Shown: positions 15,795 through 26,601 of the stretch, in pieces | Layout: each line of letters starts with the position of its first letter | Position numbering within the stretch: position 1 is the stretch's first letter | NCBI RefSeq assembly: GCF_003434055.1 | Contig: NZ_QVEX01000001.1 | Coordinates: 1,241,824-1,305,823, forward strand | DNA length: 64,000 nt | Direction of reading: 5' to 3' | Source: Enterocloster aldenensis | GTDB taxonomy: Bacteria; Bacillota; Clostridia; Lachnospirales; Lachnospiraceae | The notes under the pieces: model-generated | Databases searched by the model: none | What the model saw: the letters and a program-made list of their open reading frames with translations, nothing else | What the model was told of the DNA's origin: nothing | Program-made: the position numbers and the translations under genes

Positions 15795-17200
15795 TGCTTT
15801 CCCTTCCTGTCAGCCATGCTGAACAGAATCAGGAATACGGCTGAAACCGTATATGCAATCAAAAGCGAAAGGTCTGTGTTCATTTTCCCATACAAAGGTC
15901 CTGGTATGCCGAACAGGAAGGACACTACCCCCACGACGCCGCCCGCAATGGCTGCTGCAAACGCACCCTTTCTTGTGGCCCCTTTCCATACAAGCCCGCC
16001 CAGCAGCGGGATCAGAAGGCTGCCCATGTACGGATAATTGAAAATGATCATGGCATCCAGGATGTCGGTCATATGGAAGGCAAAGAAAATGCCTGCCAGG
16101 CTGCCCAGGAACACCGCTGCCTGTGAAATCAGTTTTGATTTTGGAAGCTTATCCAGGTCCTCCACCTCCGGATGAAGGAATTTATTATAAAAATCCCTTG
16201 CAAAGGACGCGCCCATGGACAGGATCACACAGTTGGCGCTGGACATGGCTGCTGCCAGTATGGCTGCAATCACGATCCCTGCCAGCACAGGAGGCAGTAC
16301 GCCGGTGGCAGCTATGGTGAAAATACCGTCTGTCACGCCCGGGAAAAGGCTCCTTGCCGCCACGCCGATGGTGGAACAGAACCCGCCTATGATGATGACC
16401 AGGATACCGCCTATGATACAGCCGATTCTTGCTGTCCTTGCGTCTTTGGATGACTGTATGCGCGAATAGGCGTCATAGGACACGGATATGGACAGCAGGA
16501 ACGGCAGTACCAGGTATATGAACCTGGATCCCATTCCGGCCGGAATGAAGGGTGTTGCAAAAATCTCCCCAATGTTTCCCCCAGCCCCCACATAACGGAT
16601 CAGGATGGCCACTGCCAGGATCGGCACGCCCACTGCGATGATGGCTGTCTGGGCCACATCGGTGAGCACGACGCCCCACATGCCGCCCACGGTGCAGTAG
16701 ATAAGGATTACGACTGCCGTAACCACCACCCCTGTTTTAAAGGGGATGCCGAAACCAGCCAGGATACCGCCGGATGCCAGCAGCTGCGCAATGAAAATCC
16801 CAAGAAGGCTGGGCACATTGCTGATCCAGGCCCACAGGCGGATTGCCTTGCTCTCCCCATAACGCTGTGCAAAATAATCCAGGGGCACATAACCCTCCTG
16901 CTCCCTGAGCTTTTTTGTGGTTACAAGACCCGCTATAATCAGCCCGCCGCCGCACCCGAATGCATAATACATACCCGGCCATACGCCCAGGTCATAACCA
17001 TTGGTGGCGCTGCTTAACACAATCCCCACCCCAATTTGTACCGCTGCCAGCGTAATGGCGGTCATGGTCACGTTCAGCCTCCTTCCCGCCACCAGATAAT
17101 CAGAAGTCGCCTTATTCCTTCTTGCAGCGATTATCCCAATCAGGATCATTGCTGCAAAGTAAATGACGCAAACCACTACCACGATTTTTTCCTTTTCCAT
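15791..17200 (-). CDS. Sodium:solute symporter (SSS family)
   Basis: 469 residues with about 13 hydrophobic helices. The first half carries the SSS signature region (LVAGRRLNVTMTAITL, then GIFIAQLLASGGILAGFG), and ISVSYDAYSRIQSSKDA matches the family loop. It probably takes up the organic acid or amine substrate of the flavoprotein-ferredoxin pair encoded next. The start is at 17200 after GAAAGGA. Its TAG stop is supplied by the CTAG end of the 166-bp palindromic element. Control is probably by the divergent GntR regulator at 17411. Substrate not assigned. Confidence 0.9.
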   Translation of the reverse strand: MEKEKIVVVVCVIYFAAMILIGIIAARRNKATSDYLVAGRRLNVTMTAITLAAVQIGVGIVLSSATNGYDLGVWPGMYYAFGCGGGLIIAGLVTTKKLREQEGYVPLDYFAQRYGESKAIRLWAWISNVPSLLGIFIAQLLASGGILAGFGIPFKTGVVVTAVVILIYCTVGGMWGVVLTDVAQTAIIAVGVPILAVAILIRYVGAGGNIGEIFATPFIPAGMGSRFIYLVLPFLLSISVSYDAYSRIQSSKDARTARIGCIIGGILVIIIGGFCSTIGVAARSLFPGVTDGIFTIAATGVLPPVLAGIVIAAILAAAMSSANCVILSMGASFARDFYNKFLHPEVEDLDKLPKSKLISQAAVFLGSLAGIFFAFHMTDILDAMIIFNYPYMGSLLIPLLGGLVWKGATRKGAFAAAIAGGVVGVVSFLFGIPGPLYGKMNTDLSLLIAYTVSAVFLILFSMADRKGKH

Positions 17201-17280
17201 ACCATAATTCCTTTCTTTTTCACTTTAAACCATTAAAGCCCACGTGTATTTTACCACCAAAGGCGTAATTTGGCAATATG

Positions 17281-17294
17281 CATTTTGCAAAATG
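17281..17294. promoter_or_regulatory. Perfect palindrome, likely GntR operator
   Basis: CATTTTGCAAAATG is a perfect 14-bp palindrome centred between the symporter start (17200) and the divergent GntR gene (17411). This is the usual position for an autoregulated FCD-type GntR site. Confidence 0.6.
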
Positions 17295-17410
17295 TCAAAT
17301 AAATCGGATGCTGCTTCTTTTCCATTGCATTCTGATATTTTTCTGTGATAATATAGAAGCTGTTACAAGGAGGTTTTGACCTACCCATCCAACCTGAAAG
17401 GCAGCTTACC

Positions 17411-18061
17411 ATGGATTTAAAAAAGACCTTGTCTGAACAGATTTATGAGATATTAAGAAATGATATCGTAACCCAGGCCATTCCCTGCGGCTCCAAGCTT
17501 ACCCTTAAGATACTCCAGGAACGCTTCCATGTGAGTTCCACCCCTATCAGGGAAGCCCTGACCCGCCTGGCAGAAGAGCAGCTTGCCTCCTATTATTCCA
17601 ATATAGGCGTGTCCGTTGTCAGCCTGGACGAGACTGACGTAAGGGAAATCTACCAGTTCATGGGCGACCTTGACAGCCTGGCTGTGAACTACGCCTCCCT
17701 CTGCCCGGACCAGAAGCCCATCCTAAGGGAACTGGCAGGGAATCTTGCGGGGATGGATGCCTGCGCCCTGTCCTCCCCTGACTGGCAGGATTACTCGGAC
17801 CGTTTCCACCTGATATTTTATGACTACTGCCAGAACAGCCGCCTGGTCCATTCTGCTGAACGCATGCGCAGCCAGATGTCCATCCTGGCCTACCAGTATG
17901 AAAAACAGGCCCCTAAGCAGGACCTGATTTCAAAAGAACACCATATGATTTTTGCCCTGTATGAAGCAGGACAGTATGGGAAGGCCGTGGCTATGATGAA
18001 AGAGCATCTGGGCCACTCCCTGGAGTTTGCAATGGAAATCTGCCGAAACCAGCCGGACTGA
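17411..18061 (+). CDS. GntR family regulator, FCD subfamily
   Basis: 216 residues. Winged helix at about 5-75 (LSEQIYEILRNDIV, FHVSSTPIREALTRLAEEQL) and an all-helical FCD effector domain at about 80-205, with Asp/His positions that often bind a metal and a carboxylate ligand (SDRFHLIFYDYC, EHHMIFALYEAG). Divergent from the symporter-flavoprotein operon, which it probably controls through the palindrome at 17281. The ligand is likely the transported organic acid, by family habit. Confidence 0.92.
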   Translation: MDLKKTLSEQIYEILRNDIVTQAIPCGSKLTLKILQERFHVSSTPIREALTRLAEEQLASYYSNIGVSVVSLDETDVREIYQFMGDLDSLAVNYASLCPDQKPILRELAGNLAGMDACALSSPDWQDYSDRFHLIFYDYCQNSRLVHSAERMRSQMSILAYQYEKQAPKQDLISKEHHMIFALYEAGQYGKAVAMMKEHLGHSLEFAMEICRNQPD

Positions 18062-18090
18062 CGCGCAGCGCCCTTTTTTGCGCGCTCCGC

Positions 18091-19731
18091 CTAACCGTGG
18101 TTTTCCAACTGCACCGGCACCCGGAACGCCTCATGCCACACATACCCCGGGCCTTCGAACCGCAGGTCCAGGTCCTTATCCCCTTCTTCATAAAAAGCAT
18201 AGATTCCAACCAGCTCACCATTCTGGTATACACAGCGCCCCCATCTGTCACGGGTTGGGTCCTGGGGATCTTCCTCCTCCTGGACCGCCCTCACATGCTT
18301 AAGATGCATATCCTTCTGTCCATCCATGGTAACCTTGGTGCCGAGATAGACACAGGGGCGGTAGTGTTCCTCTGCATCCTCCATAATGGTCCCATATTTT
18401 TGGAGCCAGGCCTGCCTGTCAATCTTCTCAGCGGAAACAATCTGAATCGTGCAGTCACTTAATTCCACGGACTGGTTTAATTCCTCCTTCCCCTCCGGGA
18501 CCGGGATACTCATCCATCCAGACTTCTCCTGGCGGGCCAGACTGACCGAACCGCATTCCAGGAAAAAGCTTCCTTCATCAAACCGCTCCGGAATCTCGTA
18601 GAAAAAGGTGGTCCACTCCCTGCCTTCTATGCGCTTCATAAACTCGGATGAAGAGCCGTAGAAGTTGCGGTTGGCCTGGAAACCGGTTTTCCTTCCCCTT
18701 CCTTTTTCCGCTGCCGTCTCACAGACCAGCCCGTATACCTCAGGCGTTGCGCCGTATGTCCCGTCCGTCCAGATATAGGCCGTCACACTAAGGCCATTGT
18801 CTGTCTTCTCCCCTGTCGCCATGATGCCCACGCCCTCTTTGATGACCATGCCCGGTATGTCCCCTATCCCGGGATATTGGCCGGCCTTGACAAATTCAAT
18901 GGAAAAGCCGTCCTCAAAACCCGGGATATGGATCTGATAACTTCCCTCCGGCCCGGGGATTTCCAATTTCATCTTATCCGAATAATAGGTAAGATAGGCA
19001 GTCACATATCCATTCCTTAAAAACCCCTGATAATTCCCAATCCTTGCCGTCCTGTCCGCTGAAAAGCTGCCACCTGGAATTCCTGCCCCTGATATGGAAT
19101 TCGTAAAATGCTCTTTCTGGTATTCTCCCTGTACGCCCTCCTCCGCGCTCCGGTATCCCGCCCTGGCCTCAAAGCTGCTGCGCCCATAAATCCCCTGTTC
19201 CCTGTCAATGGGAAAATAATCCAGGTTCTTATAAAGCTGGTCCCCTTCTTCTACAAGTCCAGGATTTTCCTCCTGCTGCTCCAGAAGCGCTTCGGCCTCT
19301 TGTTTTGGGATTTCAGTAACCGAATAATCCTTCAGTTCCACCAGGAAATAGAGCGTCCCGTCATGATAAACGGATGACAGCAGCCTGGCCTCCGCCCCTT
19401 GCGTCCTTATGGGCCCAGGCTCCTGCTTCAGGACATAAACCGGGGCCTGACCGGCTGAAAAAATGCCATACCCCTTTGCCAGCTGGACGCCATTTACAGC
19501 TTCCTCCTGCTGCTCTTGCTGCTTCTGCTTCCCTTGCTGCTCCTGCTTCCCTTGCTGCTCCTGCCGTATGCCATCGGTTTCCCCTATCCCTTCTGCTCCA
19601 CCTGCGCCAGTAATCCCGGCCCCATTTCCCTGCGCACAGGAAGTAAGCCACAGGACGGCTGCCAGCCACAGGCCCTTGGCCAGGATTCTTTTTCCTGGGC
19701 GGATAAGGCCGCCCTTCCCCATTTTTCCCAT
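18091..19731 (-). CDS. Unrecognised lipoprotein with Gln-rich linker
   Basis: 546 residues from the ATG at 19731, chosen because AGAGGAGGAT lies 8 bases upstream; the frame stays open further upstream without a ribosome site. The N-terminus has basic residues, a hydrophobic core and a lipobox (WLTSC), so it should be lipid-anchored outside the cell. A low-complexity linker follows, built on EQQGKQ (18-bp units repeated). The remainder is beta-rich and exported; a segment near the C-terminal half (FFYEIPERFDEGSFFLECG) looks like an immunoglobulin-like extracellular domain. I cannot assign a function. It is probably monocistronic; convergent with GntR. Confidence 0.75.
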   Translation of the reverse strand: MGKMGKGGLIRPGKRILAKGLWLAAVLWLTSCAQGNGAGITGAGGAEGIGETDGIRQEQQGKQEQQGKQKQQEQQEEAVNGVQLAKGYGIFSAGQAPVYVLKQEPGPIRTQGAEARLLSSVYHDGTLYFLVELKDYSVTEIPKQEAEALLEQQEENPGLVEEGDQLYKNLDYFPIDREQGIYGRSSFEARAGYRSAEEGVQGEYQKEHFTNSISGAGIPGGSFSADRTARIGNYQGFLRNGYVTAYLTYYSDKMKLEIPGPEGSYQIHIPGFEDGFSIEFVKAGQYPGIGDIPGMVIKEGVGIMATGEKTDNGLSVTAYIWTDGTYGATPEVYGLVCETAAEKGRGRKTGFQANRNFYGSSSEFMKRIEGREWTTFFYEIPERFDEGSFFLECGSVSLARQEKSGWMSIPVPEGKEELNQSVELSDCTIQIVSAEKIDRQAWLQKYGTIMEDAEEHYRPCVYLGTKVTMDGQKDMHLKHVRAVQEEEDPQDPTRDRWGRCVYQNGELVGIYAFYEEGDKDLDLRFEGPGYVWHEAFRVPVQLENHG

Positions 19732-19882
19732 AAGCAGTATCCTCCTCTTGTTTCTTCTTCCATTATAATCAATCCCCGCCTTTGCTGCAAGAAAATCCAT
19801 CTGCCCCACAGCTGGCTGGCAAATGAAACAGGCAGGGGCCGCGCAACTTACGCCGCGCGCCTCTGCCTTGTATCGTATGGCC

Positions 19883-20632
19883 TTATAACAATTTCCAGAT
19901 GGCAATTAAAATGGAAAATACCGCAATTCCTTTTTTCAGCAGGTTCTGGTTAATCCTTACCGCGTTCCTGCTTCCATAAACCACCCCGATTCCGTGGAAT
20001 ACAAGGGCTGCACCCATCACCGGCAGGATTGAGTTTACATCGCACTGCATCATATAACCGATGCATGCGGGAATCCCGATGAATACCGAGTTAAACAGCG
20101 CCACCCCCACCGCTGTCCTGATGCCGATTCCCAGCACCACCAGAAGGGGCATCACAAGGACCGGGCCGCCTGCGCCGGACAGGGCGCACACAGCGCCTGT
20201 GACAAATCCCAGCACCAGGGTGGCTGCCAGGTGTTCCGATATCACATAGCCCTTTTTATCATCCCCGTCCTTCTTATCCTTTCTGAGAAGGATGGAAATA
20301 CCCGACAGCAGGACCACCACATAGAGGATGACCTTGACAATGGATTCCGGTATGACCAGATTCAGCTTCACCCCCAGGATGGCGCCTGCCAGGCTTCCTA
20401 TACTGAGACGGATGCCAAAGGGGATATCCAGGTTCCCTGCCTTTTTATAGTTCACCGAGCCAAGGGCGCCTGATACGATGAAGGCCGCAAAGCTTAAGGC
20501 CAGCCCCTCCGTCACCCCCATGGCCAGCGGCCCCGTATATACAATGGGCAGAAGAAACCCCGCCACTCCCGTAAGTCCTACAAATGCGCCTACCACCAGG
20601 TTCGCTGCCACAACAATCAGCCAGAATACCAT
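19883..20632 (-). CDS. TauE/SafE family membrane permease
   Basis: 249 residues, about eight helices in two homologous halves, each with the family pattern (VGAFVGLTGVAGFLLP and TGAVCALSGAGGPVLVMPLL). TauE/SafE proteins export sulfite, sulfoacetate or related organic anions. It is last in the operon DUF3100, 148-residue protein, amidohydrolase, TauE. It may remove a product of that pathway; the substrate is not known. Ribosome site AAGGAGG lies 11 bases upstream. Confidence 0.88.
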   Translation of the reverse strand: MVFWLIVVAANLVVGAFVGLTGVAGFLLPIVYTGPLAMGVTEGLALSFAAFIVSGALGSVNYKKAGNLDIPFGIRLSIGSLAGAILGVKLNLVIPESIVKVILYVVVLLSGISILLRKDKKDGDDKKGYVISEHLAATLVLGFVTGAVCALSGAGGPVLVMPLLVVLGIGIRTAVGVALFNSVFIGIPACIGYMMQCDVNSILPVMGAALVFHGIGVVYGSRNAVRINQNLLKKGIAVFSILIAIWKLL

Positions 20633-20651
20633 GCCCCAGTCATCCTCCTTG

Positions 20652-20705
20652 TCCTGTCTTTCTACTATGTTCTGTCCTTCTACTATGTCCTGTCTTTCTA
20701 CTATA
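20652..20705. repeat. 18-bp tandem repeat x3 at the amidohydrolase stop
   Basis: Three units of the form TCCTGTCTTTCTACTATG, two or three differences apart. The third overlaps the TAG stop (20701-20703) of the amidohydrolase gene. Confidence 0.88.
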
Positions 20706-22011
20706 ATCCATTTGTCTCCATATATTTTCCTGACTCATACAGGATGCGCTCCTCATCCATGGAAAGCACTTCCCTGTCCTTCATCAGCAGCCTGCCGCCC
20801 ACAACCATGTCCGCCACATCTCCCGCGCCCACGCACTCAAACAAGGTGCGAAGCTTATTGCCGGTGGGGCACAGATGGGCCTGGTTCATATTGATGCTGA
20901 TGAAGTCCGCCTTATATCCGGCCTCCAGCCGCCCCAGGTCCCCTTCCTCATCAAGGGCAGCTGCCCCGCCTTCCAGGATTATCTTGAAAATAGTCTCCGC
21001 AGGCATGACCTTCGGGTCATGATTGGGTACGCCATGGAAAATGTTCATGACGGAGCGGAATATCTTCATCTCATTCCACAGGCTTAAGCCCCCATGGGCA
21101 GCCCCGTCCGTTCCCATCCCAACCGGAATCCCCATCTTAAGAAGCTTCGGCGTATCCGGCACCGCCTTGCCGCAGTTGCTGAATGGGCAGTGGCAGGTCT
21201 TTACCCCGCGCTCCTTTAAAAGGGCCATCTCCTCATCAGAAAGGATCAGGCTGTGCGCTCCCAGGAAATGACTGTCCAGCACCTGCATTTTCTCCAGGTA
21301 TTCATATGGGCGCATGCCCTCCCGCTTAATGATTCCATTGACCTCGCCCATGTACTCGTTCATATGGGCCTGAAGCATGGTGCCCCGTTCCCTTGCGTGT
21401 CCTGCTTCCAGTTCAACCAGCCGGCTGGAACAGGAGTTGAGGGCGCGCAGGGAATAGTATACCTTCAGGTTCCCATTACCATGGAACCCATCATACAGGG
21501 AATCCGTGCGCCTGACCGCCTCCTGCGCATCCATTGCAATGGACTGGGGAAGTCCTTCCTCATCCATGGTGGAATAGGACAGGGCGCCCCTGAGCCCGCT
21601 TTCTGCATAGACCCGGGCCGCGTCTTCCATATAATAGCTTCCTGCGTCAATAAAGCCGGTTGTTCCTGATTTAATCATCTCCAGTGCGGCTGCCTGGGCG
21701 CTAAGGCGCATTTTCCCAGGTGTCAGCGTGCTTTCAAAGGGAAGCATGACCCTGGTCCAGATAATGGGCTTTGCATCTAGTACCAGACCCTTTAACAGCT
21801 GCTGGCCCGTATGCATATGGCTGTCTATGAGCCCAGGCATGAAAAGCTTTCCTTTTCCACTGATTGTCTCAGCCGCCTGGTATTTTTTCCACAAATCCGT
21901 TCCTGTCTCCACAATACGGCCATCCTGGACCGCGATATCCACATGTTCGCTTAAAACATCGGATTTTATCAACACAGTTCCATCCTTAATCAACAAATCG
22001 CATGTCTGCAT
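20701..22011 (-). CDS. Amidohydrolase of the SAH/MTA deaminase-chlorohydrolase type
   Basis: 436 residues, amidohydrolase superfamily TIM barrel. Metal and catalytic residues are in place: DSHMHTGQ (HxH), LQAHMNEY, LGAHSLILS and GTDGAAHGG. The fold and spacing match the aminohydrolase group that deaminates S-adenosylhomocysteine, methylthioadenosine, guanine or triazines. It is co-transcribed with a two-part membrane protein (DUF3100) and a TauE exporter, next to a Crp-family regulator, so it likely acts on an imported nitrogen heterocycle. The exact substrate cannot be read from the sequence. Confidence 0.88.
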   Translation of the reverse strand: MQTCDLLIKDGTVLIKSDVLSEHVDIAVQDGRIVETGTDLWKKYQAAETISGKGKLFMPGLIDSHMHTGQQLLKGLVLDAKPIIWTRVMLPFESTLTPGKMRLSAQAAALEMIKSGTTGFIDAGSYYMEDAARVYAESGLRGALSYSTMDEEGLPQSIAMDAQEAVRRTDSLYDGFHGNGNLKVYYSLRALNSCSSRLVELEAGHARERGTMLQAHMNEYMGEVNGIIKREGMRPYEYLEKMQVLDSHFLGAHSLILSDEEMALLKERGVKTCHCPFSNCGKAVPDTPKLLKMGIPVGMGTDGAAHGGLSLWNEMKIFRSVMNIFHGVPNHDPKVMPAETIFKIILEGGAAALDEEGDLGRLEAGYKADFISINMNQAHLCPTGNKLRTLFECVGAGDVADMVVGGRLLMKDREVLSMDEERILYESGKYMETNGL

Positions 22012-22058
22012 CCTATCTTCTCCTCACTTTTTATGAAAATCCGGTCCAGACCATTCCA

Positions 22059-22505
22059 TCAGATCACGCCTGCCAGTGTCAAAAGCATCTGGTCCCAGAG
22101 GCATGAACCCAAAAACGTTCCTGTCATGACAAATATCCCGACAATCAGTATCTTCCAGCCCTGGCTGATGAATGTCTTTAGCTGGTCGCTGATAGCCAGG
22201 CCGGCAAATGCGCCAACCATTGTAAACGGAGCCGTAAAATTGATATTGGCCGCTGCCTGAATCACAAAATCCCGCACCGGGGAAATGGGGGAAGCGGAAA
22301 TCAGTCCGATAATGGAGCAGTAGGCCACGATGGGAAGCTTTAAAGGAAGGATCTTGGTAAGCACCACCGCTGCCATGGAAATCACGATCAGCACCACCAG
22401 CCCGGGAATGGAATCACCAAATCCCACTCCATAGCCAATCAGGTTGGCCAGCCCGGTCCCGCATGCCGCAATTACAAATAATACAAGCCATTCTATGTAC
22501 CTCAT
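22059..22505 (-). CDS. Small membrane protein paired with DUF3100
   Basis: 148 residues, about four or five helices (WLVLFVIAACGTGLANLIG, IPGLVVLIVISMAAVVL, FTAPFTMVGAFAGLAIS). The ATG overlaps the DUF3100 stop by 4 bp, so the two proteins are probably made in equal amounts and form one complex. I do not recognise a named family. By context it is a transporter subunit. Confidence 0.75.
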   Translation of the reverse strand: MRYIEWLVLFVIAACGTGLANLIGYGVGFGDSIPGLVVLIVISMAAVVLTKILPLKLPIVAYCSIIGLISASPISPVRDFVIQAAANINFTAPFTMVGAFAGLAISDQLKTFISQGWKILIVGIFVMTGTFLGSCLWDQMLLTLAGVI

Positions 22506-23374
22506 ACCGTCCCCTCCTTCATCTCAACATTTTCACTGCCCTTTAAGGCAAATTTCCCAAGCTTTGGCTCCAGGATCCTGTACAGCTTATCTGTCATGGG
22601 AATTGCAATGAACATGGTTATGTACATGCCGGTGATTCCCGCAATGGTCTCGCCCACGCTGGCCATGGCTGAAATGGTCTCTGCCCAGGAAGGATAGATG
22701 GCGCACAGGCTGGCGCTGGAGCTGGCCATCATGATGCCCGCGCCCACGCCTGAGGCAAGGCCAAGGGCCTGTGGATGGAACCATCCGGTCATACCTACCA
22801 CGGAGGCCATCAGTCCAAAGTAAATGGTTCCCACCATGCCGCCCACAATGTAGATGGACAGGCTGCCCCTGGCCTCAGCTGATTCCGGCCCGTAGATATT
22901 GTTCACCAGCGCCATATGGTATTCCCTGTTAATGGAATGGCAGGCGCCGATGGCCTCCCGTTTCATTCCTAAAAGGATTGCAACCGGCAGCGCCAGCAGC
23001 GGTCCTAGCAGGTTCCCGAAGCCGTGGAGCAGAAGCACGGGCCCGGACTGGAGGATGGTATCGATGTTGGCTCCGGCCGTGATGCCCAGCTTGGCGATAA
23101 AGGGACAGATGCCCACCACAACCAGCTTGGAGGCCGCCTTCACATGCTTGTTATCCACGATCTTAAGCACCTGGGGACCGCTTAACACACCCAGGATAAT
23201 CGCATAAAATATGGGGAACAGGATGAACATGCCCTTTCCCACCGGAATCTTGATCTGCCCGATATTATCTGCAATCAGGATAAATCCGAATGCCAGGGCA
23301 TAAATCTTCCATTCCACTGCAAACCGTTCCTTTAGGGAACCATACACATATGTTTCTTTCTTTTTGCCGCTCAT
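22502..23374 (-). CDS. DUF3100 family membrane protein
   Basis: 290 residues, about nine helices, with the conserved DUF3100 features ACHSINREYHMALVNNIYGP and MASSSASLCAIYPSWAETI. No biochemical role is established for the family that I know of; members lie beside hydrolases, which suggests transport of the hydrolase substrate. First gene of its operon. Ribosome site AAAGGAGGGG, with a hairpin directly before it (23391-23419). Confidence 0.82.
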   Translation of the reverse strand: MSGKKKETYVYGSLKERFAVEWKIYALAFGFILIADNIGQIKIPVGKGMFILFPIFYAIILGVLSGPQVLKIVDNKHVKAASKLVVVGICPFIAKLGITAGANIDTILQSGPVLLLHGFGNLLGPLLALPVAILLGMKREAIGACHSINREYHMALVNNIYGPESAEARGSLSIYIVGGMVGTIYFGLMASVVGMTGWFHPQALGLASGVGAGIMMASSSASLCAIYPSWAETISAMASVGETIAGITGMYITMFIAIPMTDKLYRILEPKLGKFALKGSENVEMKEGTV

Positions 23375-23390
23375 AAGAGCCCCTCCTTTC

Positions 23391-23419
23391 CAGCCGGCTT
23401 TTTTTCACCCCGCCGGCTG
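23391..23419 (-). promoter_or_regulatory. Leader hairpin before the DUF3100 ribosome site
   Basis: CAGCCGGC (23391-23398) and GCCGGCTG (23412-23419) form a perfect 8-bp stem with a 13-base loop. It ends a few bases from the ribosome site of the DUF3100 gene, so it may stabilise or gate the 5' end of the transcript. Confidence 0.4.
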
Positions 23420-23502
23420 TTACAATCACCTTGTATTGAGTATTTTAGACAAAACCCATTCCTAAAAAAAGGACAAATGAGCACTTTTAACGGAAATCTT
23501 CA

Positions 23503-23532
23503 TTGATTTTGTTTTTTATATGATGGTATACT
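23503..23532 (+). promoter_or_regulatory. Sigma-A-like promoter for the Crp-family gene
   Basis: TTGATT (23503-23508), an 18-bp spacer and TATACT (23527-23532), about 45 bp before the start codon. TTTTAGACAAA upstream (23443-23453) may be a regulator half-site. Confidence 0.5.
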
Positions 23533-23577
23533 TATAAAAAGGCAAAATACAGAAATACAGGAATAGAGGGAATACCA

Positions 23578-24285
23578 ATGACACTGACTGAACTGGAAGA
23601 AAAGGTTCCTGCCCTGAAGGAATATACAAAGACCATGCCTCCGGAAATACGGAGCCGCTGCACGGTAAGGACCCACGCCGCAGGCTCCATCATCCATCAG
23701 AAAGACATGGAGCTTAATTACTTCGGTATTGTGGCCGCCGGGGAGAACCGGGTAATCAATGAGTTTGAAAATGGAAATGTCTACATGATTGAGGGCAACA
23801 AGGCCATTGACTTCATCGGCGAGGTCACCATCCTGGCTGGCATGCCCCGCACCTCCGTGACCATTGAGGCGGTGACCGACAACGTGGTGGCCTATATCAG
23901 CCGCAGGGATGCACAGCAGTGGCTGTCAGAGGACATGAACATCCTGCGCCTGACAGCCAGGCACACGGCCTTTAAACTCTACCGTTCCTCCTACACCAAT
24001 GGGGCCAAGCTCTTTTACCCGCCCTCCTATCTGCTGCTGGATTACCTGGTGCGCTATGGCAGGCAGAACGGCATGGAAAGCGCCCGTCCCCCAAAAACCA
24101 TAACCGTGGGCCGGACCCGCCAGATGCTCCAGGAGGAAATCGGCGTCAATGTCAAGACACTGAACAGGACCATCCGCCAGCTGAGGGAGGAAGGCTTCTT
24201 TGATATCTGCAAAGGTAAGCTCTCCTTTACAGGGGAGCAGTACAGGGCGGCCATGGACTGGCTGGAGTCAGCCAAAGATAAGTAG
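23578..24285 (+). CDS. Crp/Fnr family transcriptional regulator
   Basis: 235 residues. Cyclic-nucleotide-binding-like beta barrel at about 15-130 (FIGEVTILAGMPRTSVTIEAVTD), dimer helix at about 130-150, helix-turn-helix at about 180-212 (GRTRQMLQEEIGVNVKTLNRTIRQLREEG in two parts). No Cys cluster as in Fnr. The Arg-Thr pair of cAMP binders is partly kept (PRTS), but the ligand is probably a small metabolite. Divergent from the DUF3100-amidohydrolase operon, its likely target. Confidence 0.9.
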   Translation: MTLTELEEKVPALKEYTKTMPPEIRSRCTVRTHAAGSIIHQKDMELNYFGIVAAGENRVINEFENGNVYMIEGNKAIDFIGEVTILAGMPRTSVTIEAVTDNVVAYISRRDAQQWLSEDMNILRLTARHTAFKLYRSSYTNGAKLFYPPSYLLLDYLVRYGRQNGMESARPPKTITVGRTRQMLQEEIGVNVKTLNRTIRQLREEGFFDICKGKLSFTGEQYRAAMDWLESAKDK

Positions 24286-24364
24286 GATTCCTGTGATTTA
24301 ATCCCAGGAAATCAGTCAATGTTTCTTCCGGGGTTTTGATATAATGGCAATACTAACTTTTTAG

Positions 24365-26485
<2,121 letters not shown>

Positions 26486-26503
26486 AGGGAAAATAGATGA
26501 CCC

Positions 26504-26554
26504 AGGATCTTTTGTGGTCCAGGATCCTTAGTGGGTCAGAATCCTTAGTGGGTC
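26504..26554. repeat. 17-bp tandem repeat x3 after the gyrB-like gene
   Basis: Units AGGATCTTTTGTGGTCC, AGGATCCTTAGTGGGTC and AGAATCCTTAGTGGGTC begin 18 bp after the gyrB-like stop codon and end before the LysR ribosome site. Confidence 0.85.
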
Positions 26555-26601
26555 AGGATATGCAGGTAAAGCGCAGGTGCGCACAGAAAGGGGGGATATG
26601 C

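Noticed and set aside
26497..26601. Upstream ATG start for the LysR gene
   Set aside because: It would translate the 17-bp tandem array; the TTG at 26602 has a good ribosome site and gives the normal family N-terminus.
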